64,000 nt of DNA, taken from contig NC_088297.1 in the NCBI RefSeq assembly GCF_032854445.1, positions 20,347,127 to 20,411,126 on the forward strand, written 5' to 3'. The position numbers and the translations under genes were made by a program. Under the pieces are notes generated by a model. The model did not search any database, was not told the DNA's origin, and was given only the letters and a program-made list of their open reading frames with translations. The stretch's first letter is position 1. Each line of letters starts with the position of its first letter. The DNA comes from Liolophura sinensis (Eukaryota > Mollusca > Polyplacophora > Chitonida > Chitonidae). This document shows, piece by piece, positions 43,416 through 54,358 of this stretch.

Positions 43416-44780
43416 TTGAGTTTGGCCTGTGGTTACTGTTTGGTGAAGGGCGTGTGCCCCGTTGGATTAGGTATGTCCAAGCCCGTGTCGTTTTCGCCTG
43501 TAAACAGGCCAAGCAGAACTTTGTCTGTGTCAATCTCTACACGAAGCAGCCCGGCATTTTCTACGGCTGTCCAGAGGGACTTTATTCCCTTTCTGTCAAG
43601 TGTATTAAATATCAAGACAGAGCTAATAAGTTTTCAGAAGAATTATTTAAAGAAACACTTCTATCTCCGCGTGTCTACAGTGGCTGGGCATAATGCCCTA
43701 GTGAGTAAATCCAATGTTGTTATAAATGGAACGACGTGGTCCATTATGCCCGCGTCGTCAGTTTACCTGAATCTGACGGCCCACTGGGCACCGGATGAAA
43801 TGTCAGATGACACTATCGAGGCAGCTTTGCAACCCTATGGTGAATGCCTGGGTGTGACGAAACCCAGATTTTCAGACCCGGAGCTCTCACATGTTCGTAC
43901 AGGTATTCGAATTTACAGATTTAGGTGTCACAAAGTTCGTTATGTACCAAATTTTATTAATTTCGGTGGTGACATTGTTATGTTTACCTACCCCGGGCAA
44001 ACCTATGAATGTCGGAAGTGTGGCCAAAAATCACACAAGGCGGCAGAGTGTAGGGCACTGTGGTGTTCTAACTGCGGCGGTTTCTCCCCCCATGAGAATC
44101 CTCATACAGAGAAGGACTGTAGAAATCCATGCCGAATGTGTGACTCAGGGCTTCATACGGTCAGTGACTGTTGTGCGAGAGCAATGTCGTACGCGGCGCG
44201 AGTTAAGGGAAACCTACCGACTATGCGCCAGTATAATAAGGAAGACGCCGTAAAACAAGATGACATTGATATTGACGTCAGCGACGATGAAGACCCATTC
44301 AACGCACCTGCTATGGAACTGGTTCAAGACAGCGAGGAGAACGAAGACGAAATCGACGGGAATGTTGACGACAGCGCCGATGAAGACGTCAGCGACGACA
44401 GCGAGTCTGATAAGGAGATGGACGTCCGGGAGAATACTAAGAACACCGAAGAAGTGGATGTTGGTGATAATGAAACGTCATCAGCTATCCCGAGGGTGAA
44501 GAATGTGGTCGTGGCTGACGTGCACGCTCCCGACGTGCGTTCACCAGTCCCAGTCGAGGAAAAGCGAGCTAAGTTGGACAATGGCAGTACAGCCGAAGAG
44601 GCAGCGTCATCTATCCCGCCCAGTTCCCATCCTACTGATTATGATGGTGTTGATGCCGATCAGTCGTCAGACTGTATGACGCCGACTCCATCTCAGGAGG
44701 GGGACACCATGCTTCTGGAATACAGGAAAAGAAAATCGCTTGCTTCTCGTGCGAGGCAGCGAATGAAAAGAGACAAATGA
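43416..44780 (+). CDS. LINE ORF1 protein with zinc knuckles
   Basis: 454 residues from the ATG at 43416. The central part (about residues 90-195; NGTTWSIMPASSVYLNLTAH, HWAPDEMSDD, RYVPNFINFGG) looks like the RRM-like RNA-binding fold of such ORF1 proteins. A CCHC knuckle follows at about residues 199-212 (CRKCGQKSHKAAEC), with further Cys/His pairs (CSNCGG, CRMCDSGLHTVSDC). The C-terminal third is very acidic (DIDIDVSDDEDPF, DSADEDVSDDSESDKEMDV) and ends basic (RKRKSLASRARQRMKRDK). Expected to bind LINE RNA in the RNP. A different frame is open over 43325-43693, but homologous ORF1 segments support this frame. Confidence 0.88.
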   Translation: MSLACGYCLVKGVCPVGLGMSKPVSFSPVNRPSRTLSVSISTRSSPAFSTAVQRDFIPFLSSVLNIKTELISFQKNYLKKHFYLRVSTVAGHNALVSKSNVVINGTTWSIMPASSVYLNLTAHWAPDEMSDDTIEAALQPYGECLGVTKPRFSDPELSHVRTGIRIYRFRCHKVRYVPNFINFGGDIVMFTYPGQTYECRKCGQKSHKAAECRALWCSNCGGFSPHENPHTEKDCRNPCRMCDSGLHTVSDCCARAMSYAARVKGNLPTMRQYNKEDAVKQDDIDIDVSDDEDPFNAPAMELVQDSEENEDEIDGNVDDSADEDVSDDSESDKEMDVRENTKNTEEVDVGDNETSSAIPRVKNVVVADVHAPDVRSPVPVEEKRAKLDNGSTAEEAASSIPPSSHPTDYDGVDADQSSDCMTPTPSQEGDTMLLEYRKRKSLASRARQRMKRDK

Positions 44781-44816
44781 GTTGTAGTGTAATTAGGGCT
44801 CTCTTATTTGACCACA

Positions 44817-47800
44817 ATGGGTATGTATGCTCTACCTTTACTTATTTGTATAATGAGCTTAAATAATATTCGTTTTGGGACTTTAAACATTAATGGTTTA
44901 CGGGATCCGTCTAAACAAGAACATGTCAAGCAATTTGTTTTCGATAAAGGAATTGATGTACTATTCTTACAGGAAACACACTTCGAAAACTATAATGACA
45001 CTAAATATTTGCAAATCCCGGGCGATGCAAGGTGGGCGTATGGGTCAAGTCGAAGTTGTGGGGTGGGAATAATTATTAGGTATACGGTAGACTGCTTTAT
45101 ACGGAAAATACAGAGGTGCCCTAACGGTCGCTACATAAGCCTTAGGGTTGAGCTCAACAACACTGCTTTAAACCTTGTTTGTGTATATGCCCCTAATAAT
45201 CCAAAGGAAAGAAAAGAGTTTATTTCTAATCTAGATAATGTGATGCAGGGCAGTGATTTGGTTATTATGGGTGGGGATTTTAATTGTGTTGAGAGCATTG
45301 AATTAGATAGAGCTGGCTGTGCCACTAATGGAAGGAATGATGGAGTGGACGAAATTAATAATTTGAAAAGAGATTTTGGTATTTGTGATATTTTTAGGAA
45401 ACTGCATCCGAATAAGAATTGTTACACGTGGTCTAGGCGCCAGCGTGCCAGTAGATTGGATAGATTTTATATCCCTAACGCTGTGTTTAAGTATGTAACC
45501 CAGTGTGATGCTGTACATGTGCCTTTTTCTGATCATTCGTGTTTGTTTTTTGATATCTCTTTTGAAGATGTCATTTCATGGGGGCCGTTCTACTGGAAGT
45601 GTAATACTTCTGTGTTAAATGACACGGAGCTTGATGATATTAAATCCGTCTTCCATTATATTTTCTCTGTCTGTACAACTGGTCATGCAGATCTAATAGA
45701 CAGATGGGAGACATTTAAAAGGGAATGTAAAGACAGGATTCGGAGTTACTGTGAGGAGAAATCTATGAACAAAAAACGTGATTTGTTGGAACTTGAACAA
45801 GAATTAAATGCGTTAAAATCTAGTCCAATCATTAACTGTGAGCGTATTGACAATGTGAAAAAGACTCTAAATGCCCTTTATAAGTCGAATCATGCGGGAG
45901 CGGTTATCCGTGCTAAAGCTGTTCATTTTGATCAGGGAGAAAAACCAACCAAATATTTCATTAGACGAGAAGTTGGTAGGGGCAGAAAGAAGATGATCAA
46001 AAGTATTACTTGTCATAGTGATTCTTCAATATCCCATGAATCTCAGGAAGGTATTGCTAAGTGTATAAGGTCGTATTATATGAAATTGTATACTGAACAA
46101 GATACTGACTCCTCCATTCAAGATGAGTTCTTGTCATCGCTTCCGATGTTAAATGACGATTGTAAAACTGCCTGCGAAGGCCTTTTGACTGAACAGGAGT
46201 TGTTTTTTGCAGTGAAAAATATGTCTAAAAACCGTTCGCCGGGATGCGACGGTTTGCCAGCAGAGTTTTATGTACAATTTTGGCCCCTGGTTTCGGGTGT
46301 GTTTACGGATGTAGTTAATTACTGTTTTAACTTGGGTAGATTAAGTAATTCACAGCGTTCTGGGTTAATCACATTATTATGTAAGGACCCCGACAATGCC
46401 GAAAGCATAAAAAACTGGAGGCCAATTAGCTTACTAAATGTAGATTATAAGATTGTTTCTAAAGCTTTGTGCAATCGGTTAAAAAATGTGATCGATACAA
46501 TTGTACTTCAGAATCAGACATGTGGAATACCAGGCCGAAGTATTTTTGACAACCTTCACTTATTACGAAATACATATGATTATGTTGAACAAAAAGATTT
46601 AAAAGGATGCTTTCTTAACTTAGACCAGGAGAAAGCCTTTGACAGAGTAGACTGGTCATTTTCGTTCAAATGTTTAGAGAAATTTAACTTCGGACCCGAC
46701 TTTTGTAAGTGGGTGCAATTATTATATACTGACATTACAAGTAGTGTTATTGTGAACGGGCACATAACAGAAGAATTTAAACTGAGTCGACAGGGTTGTT
46801 CTTTGTCACCATTATTGTATGTTTTGTCCTTAGAGCCCTTTATAGCCGCCATTAGAAACAATGACGAAATTAACGGTGTACGGTTACCCGGCACAAATAA
46901 GGAAACGAGAGTGTCGGCATTTGCAGATGATACGCCTGCAATTTTATCTGAAGAGAGTTCTGTTCCGCAGGTAATTAAACTAGCAGAAAGTTATGGAAAA
47001 GCCTCAGGAGCAAAACTCAACTTGTTGAACAGCACGGTTCTTCCCATTGGTAACTGGGACGAAACTAACGTGCACAGTGGTGGGCTTAACATCACTACAA
47101 ATTCAAAGATTTGTGGGGTATTTTTTGGAGCAGATCAAACAGAACTCAATTCTGAGCGTGTTTTAAGTAAGGTAAAGAAACATGTATCAGCATGGAATGG
47201 AAGATATTTGACCCTACGGGGGAGGTCTGTCTTAATTAATACAGTTGCTTTAGCTGTCTTATGGTTTTCTGCACAGTGTACTCTGTTGCCACCTAAATGT
47301 GTCAATCAATGTTCCCAAACTGTGTTCAGATTTTTGTGGGATAACAAGCCCGAAAGTTTGAAGAGAGTTGTCGTACATAATAAAATAGGGAATGGAGGTC
47401 TAAACGTACATAATATAGAATGTAAAATAAAAGCACTTGTTACTCGGCATGTTTTAAAATTAATTCATGGAACAACAGCGGAATGGAAATATTTTGCCAT
47501 CTATTGGTTGGGTTTACCCCTAAGGCATGTTTGTCGTGAATTCTGTCGTTCCAATGTCCCACATTCTGAAAACATTCCACCTTTTTATAGACTGGCCTTG
47601 AGCGCCTGGAGAGAATTTACCACAGGTGTACAGCAACCTGTAACATTGTGTTCAAGCAGGTATATTTATGAATATTTTGTAACAAAAATAGTACATTGTC
47701 CAAGAGCAATGGTGTCTATGCCGCATTTGGACTGGGTTAGAATATGGAAAACTGTTTTTCATCAATTCTTAGATCACAATTTGGTCAACTTCAGTTACAA

Positions 47801-48167
47801 GTTGGTTCATGACATTTTGCCCGTTAAGGAAAAACTTCTTAGGAGAAATGTAGCCACCGATGACTTTTGTGTTTTTTGCTCCCTGTCTGAAACTCGGCAA
47901 CATCTGTTTGTACAATGTAAAATCGTTCAGGATGTGTTTAATGACTTTAACCGGATATTTGTTTTGTTTGCGAACTACCTACCAAATATGGACTCGGAAA
48001 CATTAATTTACAAGGTATTCAATTCCACCTTTAACCAGGAAGTTAGAGCGGTGATGGTGTATGTCATATGTGTTCTTCAGTTTAGTATTTGGTGTGCACG
48101 CAACGACATAATATTTCAGAAAAAAATAGGGATTCTGTTGCTATTGTTAAGGCTGCCAAAGGAATAA
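44817..48167 (+). CDS. LINE ORF2 endonuclease-reverse transcriptase
   Basis: 1116 residues from the first ATG at 44817. APE-type endonuclease: LNINGLR, FLQETHF, MGGDFNCVES, RASRLDRFYI and FSDHSCLFF, with all the expected catalytic residues present. Reverse transcriptase: KNRSPGCDGLPAEFY (near residue 475), NWRPISLLNVDYKIVSK, GIPGRSIFDNLHLLR, NLDQEKAFDRVDW (motif A), RQGCSLSPLLYV (motif B), and FADD at about residues 702-705 (motif C). A C-terminal CCHC-like finger follows (FCVFC, HLFVQC). The LDQEKAFDRVD form points to the L1/Tx1 group. The last residues (GILLLLLRLPKE) look wrong. After the A-run at 48119-48125 another frame continues to a stop at 48229-48231 (KAAKGIIKTR, RLDRPSFEKI), so a one-base loss in the A-run probably ended the frame early. 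Confidence 0.92.
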   Translation: MGMYALPLLICIMSLNNIRFGTLNINGLRDPSKQEHVKQFVFDKGIDVLFLQETHFENYNDTKYLQIPGDARWAYGSSRSCGVGIIIRYTVDCFIRKIQRCPNGRYISLRVELNNTALNLVCVYAPNNPKERKEFISNLDNVMQGSDLVIMGGDFNCVESIELDRAGCATNGRNDGVDEINNLKRDFGICDIFRKLHPNKNCYTWSRRQRASRLDRFYIPNAVFKYVTQCDAVHVPFSDHSCLFFDISFEDVISWGPFYWKCNTSVLNDTELDDIKSVFHYIFSVCTTGHADLIDRWETFKRECKDRIRSYCEEKSMNKKRDLLELEQELNALKSSPIINCERIDNVKKTLNALYKSNHAGAVIRAKAVHFDQGEKPTKYFIRREVGRGRKKMIKSITCHSDSSISHESQEGIAKCIRSYYMKLYTEQDTDSSIQDEFLSSLPMLNDDCKTACEGLLTEQELFFAVKNMSKNRSPGCDGLPAEFYVQFWPLVSGVFTDVVNYCFNLGRLSNSQRSGLITLLCKDPDNAESIKNWRPISLLNVDYKIVSKALCNRLKNVIDTIVLQNQTCGIPGRSIFDNLHLLRNTYDYVEQKDLKGCFLNLDQEKAFDRVDWSFSFKCLEKFNFGPDFCKWVQLLYTDITSSVIVNGHITEEFKLSRQGCSLSPLLYVLSLEPFIAAIRNNDEINGVRLPGTNKETRVSAFADDTPAILSEESSVPQVIKLAESYGKASGAKLNLLNSTVLPIGNWDETNVHSGGLNITTNSKICGVFFGADQTELNSERVLSKVKKHVSAWNGRYLTLRGRSVLINTVALAVLWFSAQCTLLPPKCVNQCSQTVFRFLWDNKPESLKRVVVHNKIGNGGLNVHNIECKIKALVTRHVLKLIHGTTAEWKYFAIYWLGLPLRHVCREFCRSNVPHSENIPPFYRLALSAWREFTTGVQQPVTLCSSRYIYEYFVTKIVHCPRAMVSMPHLDWVRIWKTVFHQFLDHNLVNFSYKLVHDILPVKEKLLRRNVATDDFCVFCSLSETRQHLFVQCKIVQDVFNDFNRIFVLFANYLPNMDSETLIYKVFNSTFNQEVRAVMVYVICVLQFSIWCARNDIIFQKKIGILLLLLRLPKE

Positions 48168-48795
48168 TTAAAACCCGTATTCATGTTGACTTTTTTCGAC
48201 TAGACAGGCCATCTTTCGAGAAAATCTAGTGTATAAACAAAGTCTTCTGTACATTACAAAATGATAAATTAGTGTATTTATTGAAATGAGCAGCTAATGT
48301 GCAATTGTTCTATTCACAAAGCAGTCATCTTTTCTGTGATATTTTATTTTAATTCAGACTGCCTTGTGATTTCAAAAGATTGTGATAGCCGGGTATTGTG
48401 AAATTTTGTGTATTTGATGACAATCTGGAAATAAATTCAACAATTTTCAAAAAAAAAAAAAAAGCAAATGAGAATACCACCAAGACAAAGACGAAAAATT
48501 CGGCAAAATTTGCTCAAGAAGATGGCTTGTTTGTGAAAACTAATTGCTCCACGGAGAGTGGTGATTTTTAGCCTGTCAACGGCCACGTTGATTCAACGCG
48601 GTATGGATTTTATTTGATAATTTAGTGTCTATCCGCTACAAAGACGTAAAAACAAGCTTGCTCAAAATTTTCTCACGTAGATGGCTTTTTTGTGAAAAGT
48701 AATTGCTCCACGAAAAGTGTTGTTTTTTAGCCTGTCACCGGCCACGTTGATGCAACGCGTCATGGATTTTATTTGATAATTTACTGTCTGTCCGC

Positions 48796-49051
48796 TATTT
48801 CCTGCCACTTGTTAGGTGCAGTTTTACTAGACTTTGGTGCAGGAATGTCATTAGTTGCAAAGTCAGAGATGACAAGTTAATCCTTATGCTAAAGTAATTT
48901 TTGATTTTTTCTTACCCTTGTCTAAAAAGGTCTGTGATATCGCATTTTTGAAATGGACTTCATGTAAGAAAATACGTAATATTGTAAATTGTACTGTATA
49001 AATCTGTTGTATTGAATAATGTAAATAAATTACTTTTAATTAAAAAAAAAA
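48796..49051 (+). mobile_element. Polyadenylated retro-insert, copy 5
   Basis: TATTTCCTGCCACTTGTTAG to AAATTACTTTTAATT plus poly(A), next to ATGCTGGAACTGAAGG. Confidence 0.85.
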
Positions 49052-49434
49052 TGCTGGAACTGAAGGTGCCACCAACACAAGGACAACAAATGCGGCAACA
49101 TTTTCTAACGTAGATGGCTTGTTTGTGAAAAGTAACTGCTCCACTAAGAGTGTTGTTTTTTAGCCTGTCAACTACCACGTTGGTGCAACGTGTCATGGAT
49201 TTTAGTTGATAATTTAGTGACTGTCCGCTACAAAGACGAAAAAACAGGCTTGCTCAAAATTTTTTCACGTAGATGGCTTTTTGTGAAAAGTAATTGCTCC
49301 ACGGAGAGTGTTGCTTTTTAGCCTGTCAACTACCACGTTGGTGCAACGCGTCATGGATTTTATTTGATAATTTAGTGACTGTCTGCTACAAAGACCTTAA
49401 ACAGGCTTGTTTAAAGGAGGACATTATGCGTGAA

Positions 49435-49505
49435 GCATCGGTGGTTCAATGGTAGAATTCTCGCCTGCCACGCGGGTGACCCGGGTTCGATTCCCGGCCG
49501 ATGCA
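49435..49505 (+). tRNA. tRNA-Gly(GCC)
   Basis: Consensus copy with a perfect acceptor stem, anticodon GCC and B box GGTTCGATTCC. One change in the D loop (TTCAATGG). A TTTT run 2 nt after the gene can stop Pol III. Confidence 0.9.
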
Positions 49506-49535
49506 AGTTTTAGTCGAATGTTTGGTTTGACCTTT

Positions 49536-49729
49536 TTATTGAAATGAGCCGCTAATGTGCAATTGTTCTATTCACAAAGCAGTCATTTTTTCTGTGATAT
49601 TTTATTTTAATTAAGACTGCCTTGTGATTTCAAAAGTTTGTGATAGCCGGGTATTGTGAAATCTTGTGTATTTGATGACAATCTGGGAATAAATTCAACA
49701 ATTTTCAAAAAAAAAAAAAAAAAAAAAAA
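49536..49729 (+). mobile_element. 5'-truncated copy of the 43-kb LINE
   Basis: TTATTGAAATGAGCCGCTAA to AATAAATTCAACAATTTTCA and a 23-base poly(A). It matches the final ~190 bp of the LINE. It joins GTTTGACCT on the left and CAAAGACGAAAAATTCGG on the right, so about 90 bp of array flank is missing and no target-site duplication is seen. Confidence 0.92.
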
Positions 49730-50084
49730 CAAAGACGAAAAATTCGGCAAAATTTTATCACGAAAATGGCTTGTTTGTGAAAAGTAATTGTTCCACGGAG
49801 AGTGGTGATCTTTAGCCTGTCAACGGCCACGTTGATTCGACGCGGTATGGATTTCATTTGATAATTTAGTGTCTGTCCGCTACAAAGACGTAAAAAGAAG
49901 CTTGCTTAAAATTTGCTCACGTAGATGGCATTTTTGTGAAAAGTCATTGCTGCACGGAGTGTTGTTTTTTAGCCTGTCAACTGCCACGTTGATGCAACGC
50001 GTCATGGATCTTAGTTGATAATTTAGTGACTGTCTGCTACAAAACCTTAAACAGGCTTGTTTAAAGGAGAAAATCTTGCGTGAA

Positions 50085-50155
50085 GCATCGGTGGTTCAGT
50101 GGTAGAATTCTCGCCTGCCACGCGGGTGACCCGGGTTCGATTCCCGGCCAATGCA
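50085..50155 (+). tRNA. tRNA-Gly(GCC), one acceptor mismatch
   Basis: Consensus except CCAATGC at the 3' end, which mispairs the fifth acceptor base. Anticodon, D and T arms are intact. Possibly functional. Confidence 0.82.
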
Positions 50156-50447
50156 AGTTTTAGTCAAATTTTTGGTTTGACCTGCGTTACTGGCATCCGC
50201 ACAGAATTTGCACAAAATTGAATATCGGAAATGAGAATACCACCAAGACAAAGACAAAGAATTCGGCCAAATTTGCTCACAAAGATGGCTTGTTTGTGAA
50301 AAGTAATTGCTCCACGGAGAGGGGTGATTTTTAGCCTGTCAACGGCCACGTTGATTCAACGCGGTATGGATTTCATTTGATAATTTAGTGTCTGTCCGCT
50401 GCAAAGACCTTAAACAGGCTTGTTTAAAGGAGGAAATTATGCGTGAA

Positions 50448-50518
50448 GCATCGGTGGTTCAGTGGTAGAATTCTCGCCTGCCACGCGGGTGACCCGGGTT
50501 CGATTCCCGGCCGATGCA
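50448..50518 (+). tRNA. tRNA-Gly(GCC)
   Basis: Exact consensus, 71 nt including discriminator A: acceptor GCATCGG/CCGATGC, A box TGGTTCAGTGG, anticodon GCC, B box GGTTCGATTCC. Followed by a TTTT run. No intron. Confidence 0.95.
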
Positions 50519-50918
50519 ACTTTTAGTCGAATGTTTGGTTTGACCTTCGATACTGGCATCAGCACAGATTTTGCCAAAAGTGAATATTGGAAATGAGAAT
50601 ACCGCCAAGACAAAGACGAAAAATTCGGCAAAATTTGCTCACGAAGATGGCTTGTTTGTGAAAAGTAATTGTTCCACGGAGAGTGGTGATTTTTAGCCTG
50701 TCACCGGCCACGTTGATTCAACGCGGTATGGATTTCATTTGATAATTTAGTGTCTGTCCGCTACAAAGGCGTAAAAACAAGCTTGCTCAAAATTTTCCCA
50801 CGTAGATGGCTTTTTGTGAAAAGTCATTGCTGCACGGAGAGTGTTGTTTTTTAGCCTGTCACCGGCCACGTTGATGCAACGCATCATGGATTTATTTGAT
50901 AATTTAGTGTCTGGCCGC

Positions 50919-51174
50919 TATTTCCTGCGACTTGTTAGGTGCAGTTTTACTAGACTTTGGTGCAGGAATGCCATTAGTTGCAAAGTCAGAGGTGACAAGT
51001 TAATCTTTATACTAAAGTAATTTTTGATTTTTTCTTACCCTAGTCTAAAAAGGTCTGTGATATCGTATTATTGAAATGGACTTCGTGTAAGAATACACGT
51101 AATATTGTAAATTGTACTGTATAAATCTGTTGTATTGAATAATGTAAATAAATTACTTTTAATTAAAAAAAAAA
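50919..51174 (+). mobile_element. Polyadenylated retro-insert, copy 6
   Basis: TATTTCCTGCGACTTG to CTTTTAATT plus poly(A), next to GTTGGAAATGAGGG. Confidence 0.85.
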
Positions 51175-51349
51175 GTTGGAAATGAGGGTGCCACCAACAC
51201 AAGGACAACAAATGCGCCAAGATTTTATCACGTAGATGGCTTGTTTGTAAAAATTAATTGCTCCACTTAGAGTGTTGTTTTTTAGCCTGTCACCGGCCAC
51301 GTTGATTTAACGCGTCATGGATTTATTTGATAATTTAGTGTCTGTCCGC

Positions 51350-51604
51350 TATTTCCTGCGACTTGTTAGGTGCAGTTTTACTAGACTTTGGTGCAGGAAT
51401 GCCATTAGTTGCAAAGTCAGAGGTGACAAGTTAATCTTTATGCTAAAGTAATTTTTGATTTTTTCTTACCCTATTCTAAAAAGGTCTGTGATATCGTATT
51501 ATTGAAATGGACTTCGTGTAAGAAAATACGTAATATTGTAAATTGTACTGTATAAATCTGTTGTATTGAAAAATGTAAATAAATTACTTTTAATTGAAAA
51601 AAAA
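51350..51604 (+). mobile_element. Polyadenylated retro-insert, copy 7
   Basis: Same boundaries as the other copies, ending CTTTTAATTG plus A-run, next to GTTGGAAATTAGGG. Only about 175 bp separates it from copy 6, with no tRNA between them. Confidence 0.85.
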
Positions 51605-51988
51605 GTTGGAAATTAGGGTGCCACCAACACAAGGACAACAAATGCGGCAAGATTTTTTCACGTAGATGGCTTGTTTGTAAAAAGTAATTGCTCCACGGAG
51701 ATTGTTGTTTTTTAGCCTGTCAACTACCACGTTGGTGAAACGCGTCATGGATTTTATTTGATAATTTATTGACTGTCCGCTACAAAGACGTAAAAACAGG
51801 CTTGCTCAAAATTTTTTTTACGTAGATGGCATTTTTGTGAAAAGTCATTGCTCCACGGAGAGTGTTGTTTTTTAGCCTGTCAACTGGCACGTTGATGCAA
51901 TGCGTCATGGATTTTATTTGATAATTTAGTGACTGTCTGCTACAAAGATCTTAAACAGGCTTGTTTAAAAAAGGAAATTATGCGAGAA

Positions 51989-52059
51989 GCATCGGTGGTT
52001 CAGTGGTAGAATTCTCGCCTGCCACGCGGGTGACCCGGGTTCGATTCCCGGCCGATGCA
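51989..52059 (+). tRNA. tRNA-Gly(GCC)
   Basis: Exact consensus copy; followed by ATTTTAGTCAAATTTTTGG, a good Pol III terminator. Confidence 0.95.
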
Positions 52060-52460
52060 AATTTTAGTCAAATTTTTGGTTTGACCTGCATTACTGGCAT
52101 CAGCACAGACTTTGCAAAAAATGAATATTGTAAATGAGAATACCGCCAAGACAAAGACGAAAAATTCGGCAAAATTTGCTTACAAAGATGGCTTGTTTGT
52201 GAAAAGTAATTGCTCCACGGAGAGTGGTGATTTTTAGCCTGTCAACTGCCACGTTGATTCAACGCGGTATGGATTTTATTTGATAATTTAGTGTCTATCC
52301 GCTACAAAGACGTAAAAACAAGCTTGCTCAAAATTTTCTCACGTAGATGGCTTTTTTGTGAAAAGTAATTGCTTCACGGAGAGTGTTGTTTTTTAGCCTG
52401 TCACCGGCCACGTTGATGCAACGCGTCATGGATTTATTTGATAATTTAGTGTCTGTCCGC

Positions 52461-52717
52461 TATTTCCTACGACTTGGTAGGTGCAGTTTTACTAGACTTT
52501 GGTGCAGGAATACCATTAGTTGCAAAGTCAAAGATGACAAGTTAATATTTATGATAAAGTAATTTTTGATTTTTTCTTACCCTAGTCTAAAAAGGTCCTT
52601 GATATCGTATTATTGAAATGGACTTCGTGTAAGAATACACGTAATATTGTAAATTGTACTGTATAAATCTGTTGTATTGAATAATGTAAATAAATTACTT
52701 TTAATTCAAAAAAAAAA
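52461..52717 (+). mobile_element. Polyadenylated retro-insert, copy 8
   Basis: TATTTCCTACGACTTGGTAG to CTTTTAATTC plus poly(A). It shares the ACGACTTGG variant with copy 11. Confidence 0.85.
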
Positions 52718-53402
52718 TGTTGGAACTGAAGGTGCCACCAACACAAGGACAACAAATGTGGCAACATTTTGTAACGCAGATGGCTTGTTTGTGAAAAGTA
52801 ACTGCTCCACTAAGAGTGTTGTTTTTTAGCCTGTCAACTACCACGTTGATGCAACGTGTCATGGATTTTATTTGATAATTTATTGACTGTCCGCTACAAA
52901 GACGAAAAAACAGGCTTGCTCAAAATTTTTTCACGTAGATGGCTTTTTGTGAAAAGTAATTGCTCCACGGAGAGTGTTGCTTTTTAGCCTGTCAACTACC
53001 ACGTTGGTGCAACGCGTCATGGATTTTATTTGATAATTTAGTGACTGTCTGCTACAAAGACCTTAAACATTGGAAATGAGAATACCACCAAGACAAAGAC
53101 GAAAAATTCGGCAAAATTTGCTCAAGAAGATGGCTTGTTTGTGAAAAGTAATTGTTCCACGGAGAGTGGTGATTTTTAGCCTGTCAACGGCCACATTTAT
53201 TCAACGCGGTATGGATTTCATTTGATAATTTAGTGTCTGTCCGCTACAAAGACGTAAAAACAAGCTTGCTCAAAATTTTCTCACGTAGATGGCTTTTTTG
53301 TGAAAAATAATTGCTCCACGGAGAGTGTTGTTTTTTATCCTGTTACCTGCCACGTTGATGCAACGCATCATGGATTTATTTGATAATTTAGTGTCTGGCC
53401 GC

Positions 53403-53663
53403 TATTTCCTGCGACTTGTTAGGTGCAGTTTTACTAGACTTTGGTGCAGGAGTTCCATTACTTGCAGAGTCAGAGATGACAAGTTATTCTTTATGCTAAA
53501 GTAATTTATAATTTTTTCTTACCCTAGTTTTAAAAAAGTCTGTAATATCGTATTATTGAAATGGACTTCGTGTAAGAATACACGTAATATTGTAAATTGT
53601 ACTGTATAAATTTGTTGTATTGAATAATGTAAATCAATTACTTTTAATTCAAAAAAATAATAA
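53403..53663 (+). mobile_element. Polyadenylated retro-insert, copy 9
   Basis: Subtype with GAGTTCCATTACTTGC and an AAAAAAATAATAATGTTGG end. It belongs to the same subtype as copies 10, 12 and 16. Confidence 0.85.
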
Positions 53664-53885
53664 TGTTGGAACTGAGGGTGACATTAACACAAGGACAACA
53701 AATGCGGCAAGATTTTTTCACGTAGATGGCTTGTTGGTAAAAAGTAATTGCTCCACTAAGAGTGTTTTTTTACCTGTCAACTACCACGTTAATGCAACGC
53801 GTCATGGATTTTATTTGATAATTTAGTGACTGTCTGCTGCAAAGACCTTAAACAGGCTTGTTTAAAGGAGGAAATTATGCGTGAA

Positions 53886-53956
53886 GCATCGGTGGTTCAG
53901 TGGTAGAATTCTCGCCTGCCACGCGGGTGACCCGGGTTCGATTCCCGGCCGATGCA
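53886..53956 (+). tRNA. tRNA-Gly(GCC)
   Basis: Exact consensus copy at the head of a 955-bp unit. Confidence 0.95.
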
Positions 53957-54358
53957 AGTTTTAGTCGAATGTTTGGTTTGACCTGCATTACTGGCATCAG
54001 CACAGACTTTGCTAAAAATTAATATTGGAAATGAGAATACCACCAAGACAAAGACGAAAAATTCGGCAAAATTTGCTCACGAAGATGGCTTGTTTGTGAA
54101 AAGTAATTGTTCCACGGAGAGTGGTTATTTTTAGCCTGTCAACGGCCACATTTATTCAACGCGGTATGGATTTCATTTGATAATTTAGTGTCTGTCCGCT
54201 ACAAAGACGTAAAAACAAGCTTGCTCAAAATTTTCTCACGTAGATGGCTTTTTTGTGAAAAATAATTGCTCCACGGAGAGTGTTGTTTTTTATCCTGTTA
54301 ACTGCCACGTTGATGCAACGCATCATGGATTTATTTGATAATTTAGTGTCTGGCCGCT

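Larger units (their letters stand above)
43294..48463 (+). mobile_element. Near-intact L1/Tx1-type LINE inserted in the tRNA-Gly array
   Basis: 5.17 kb: 5' UTR (43294-43415), ORF1, a 36-nt gap to the first ATG of ORF2, ORF2, a 3' UTR ending AATAAATTCAACAATTTTCA and a poly(A) tail. Protein order and motifs fit the L1/Tx1 group of APE-type LINEs. The left junction lies at the array's ATGCGAG just before where a tRNA should start. The right junction is at GCAAATGAGAATACC of the tRNA downstream flank, so about 170 bp including the tRNA was lost. Two truncated copies lie at 37691 and 49536. One frameshift near the ORF2 end is the only clear defect. Confidence 0.94.

Noticed and set aside
43325-43693. 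122-codon frame overlapping the start of LINE ORF1
   Set aside because: Downstream ORF1 motifs and comparison with the related fragment at 31.3 kb support the frame starting at 43416.
44808-44816. A TTG start for LINE ORF2
   Set aside because: Eukaryotic LINE ORF2 is expected to start at ATG; the first in-frame ATG is 44817.
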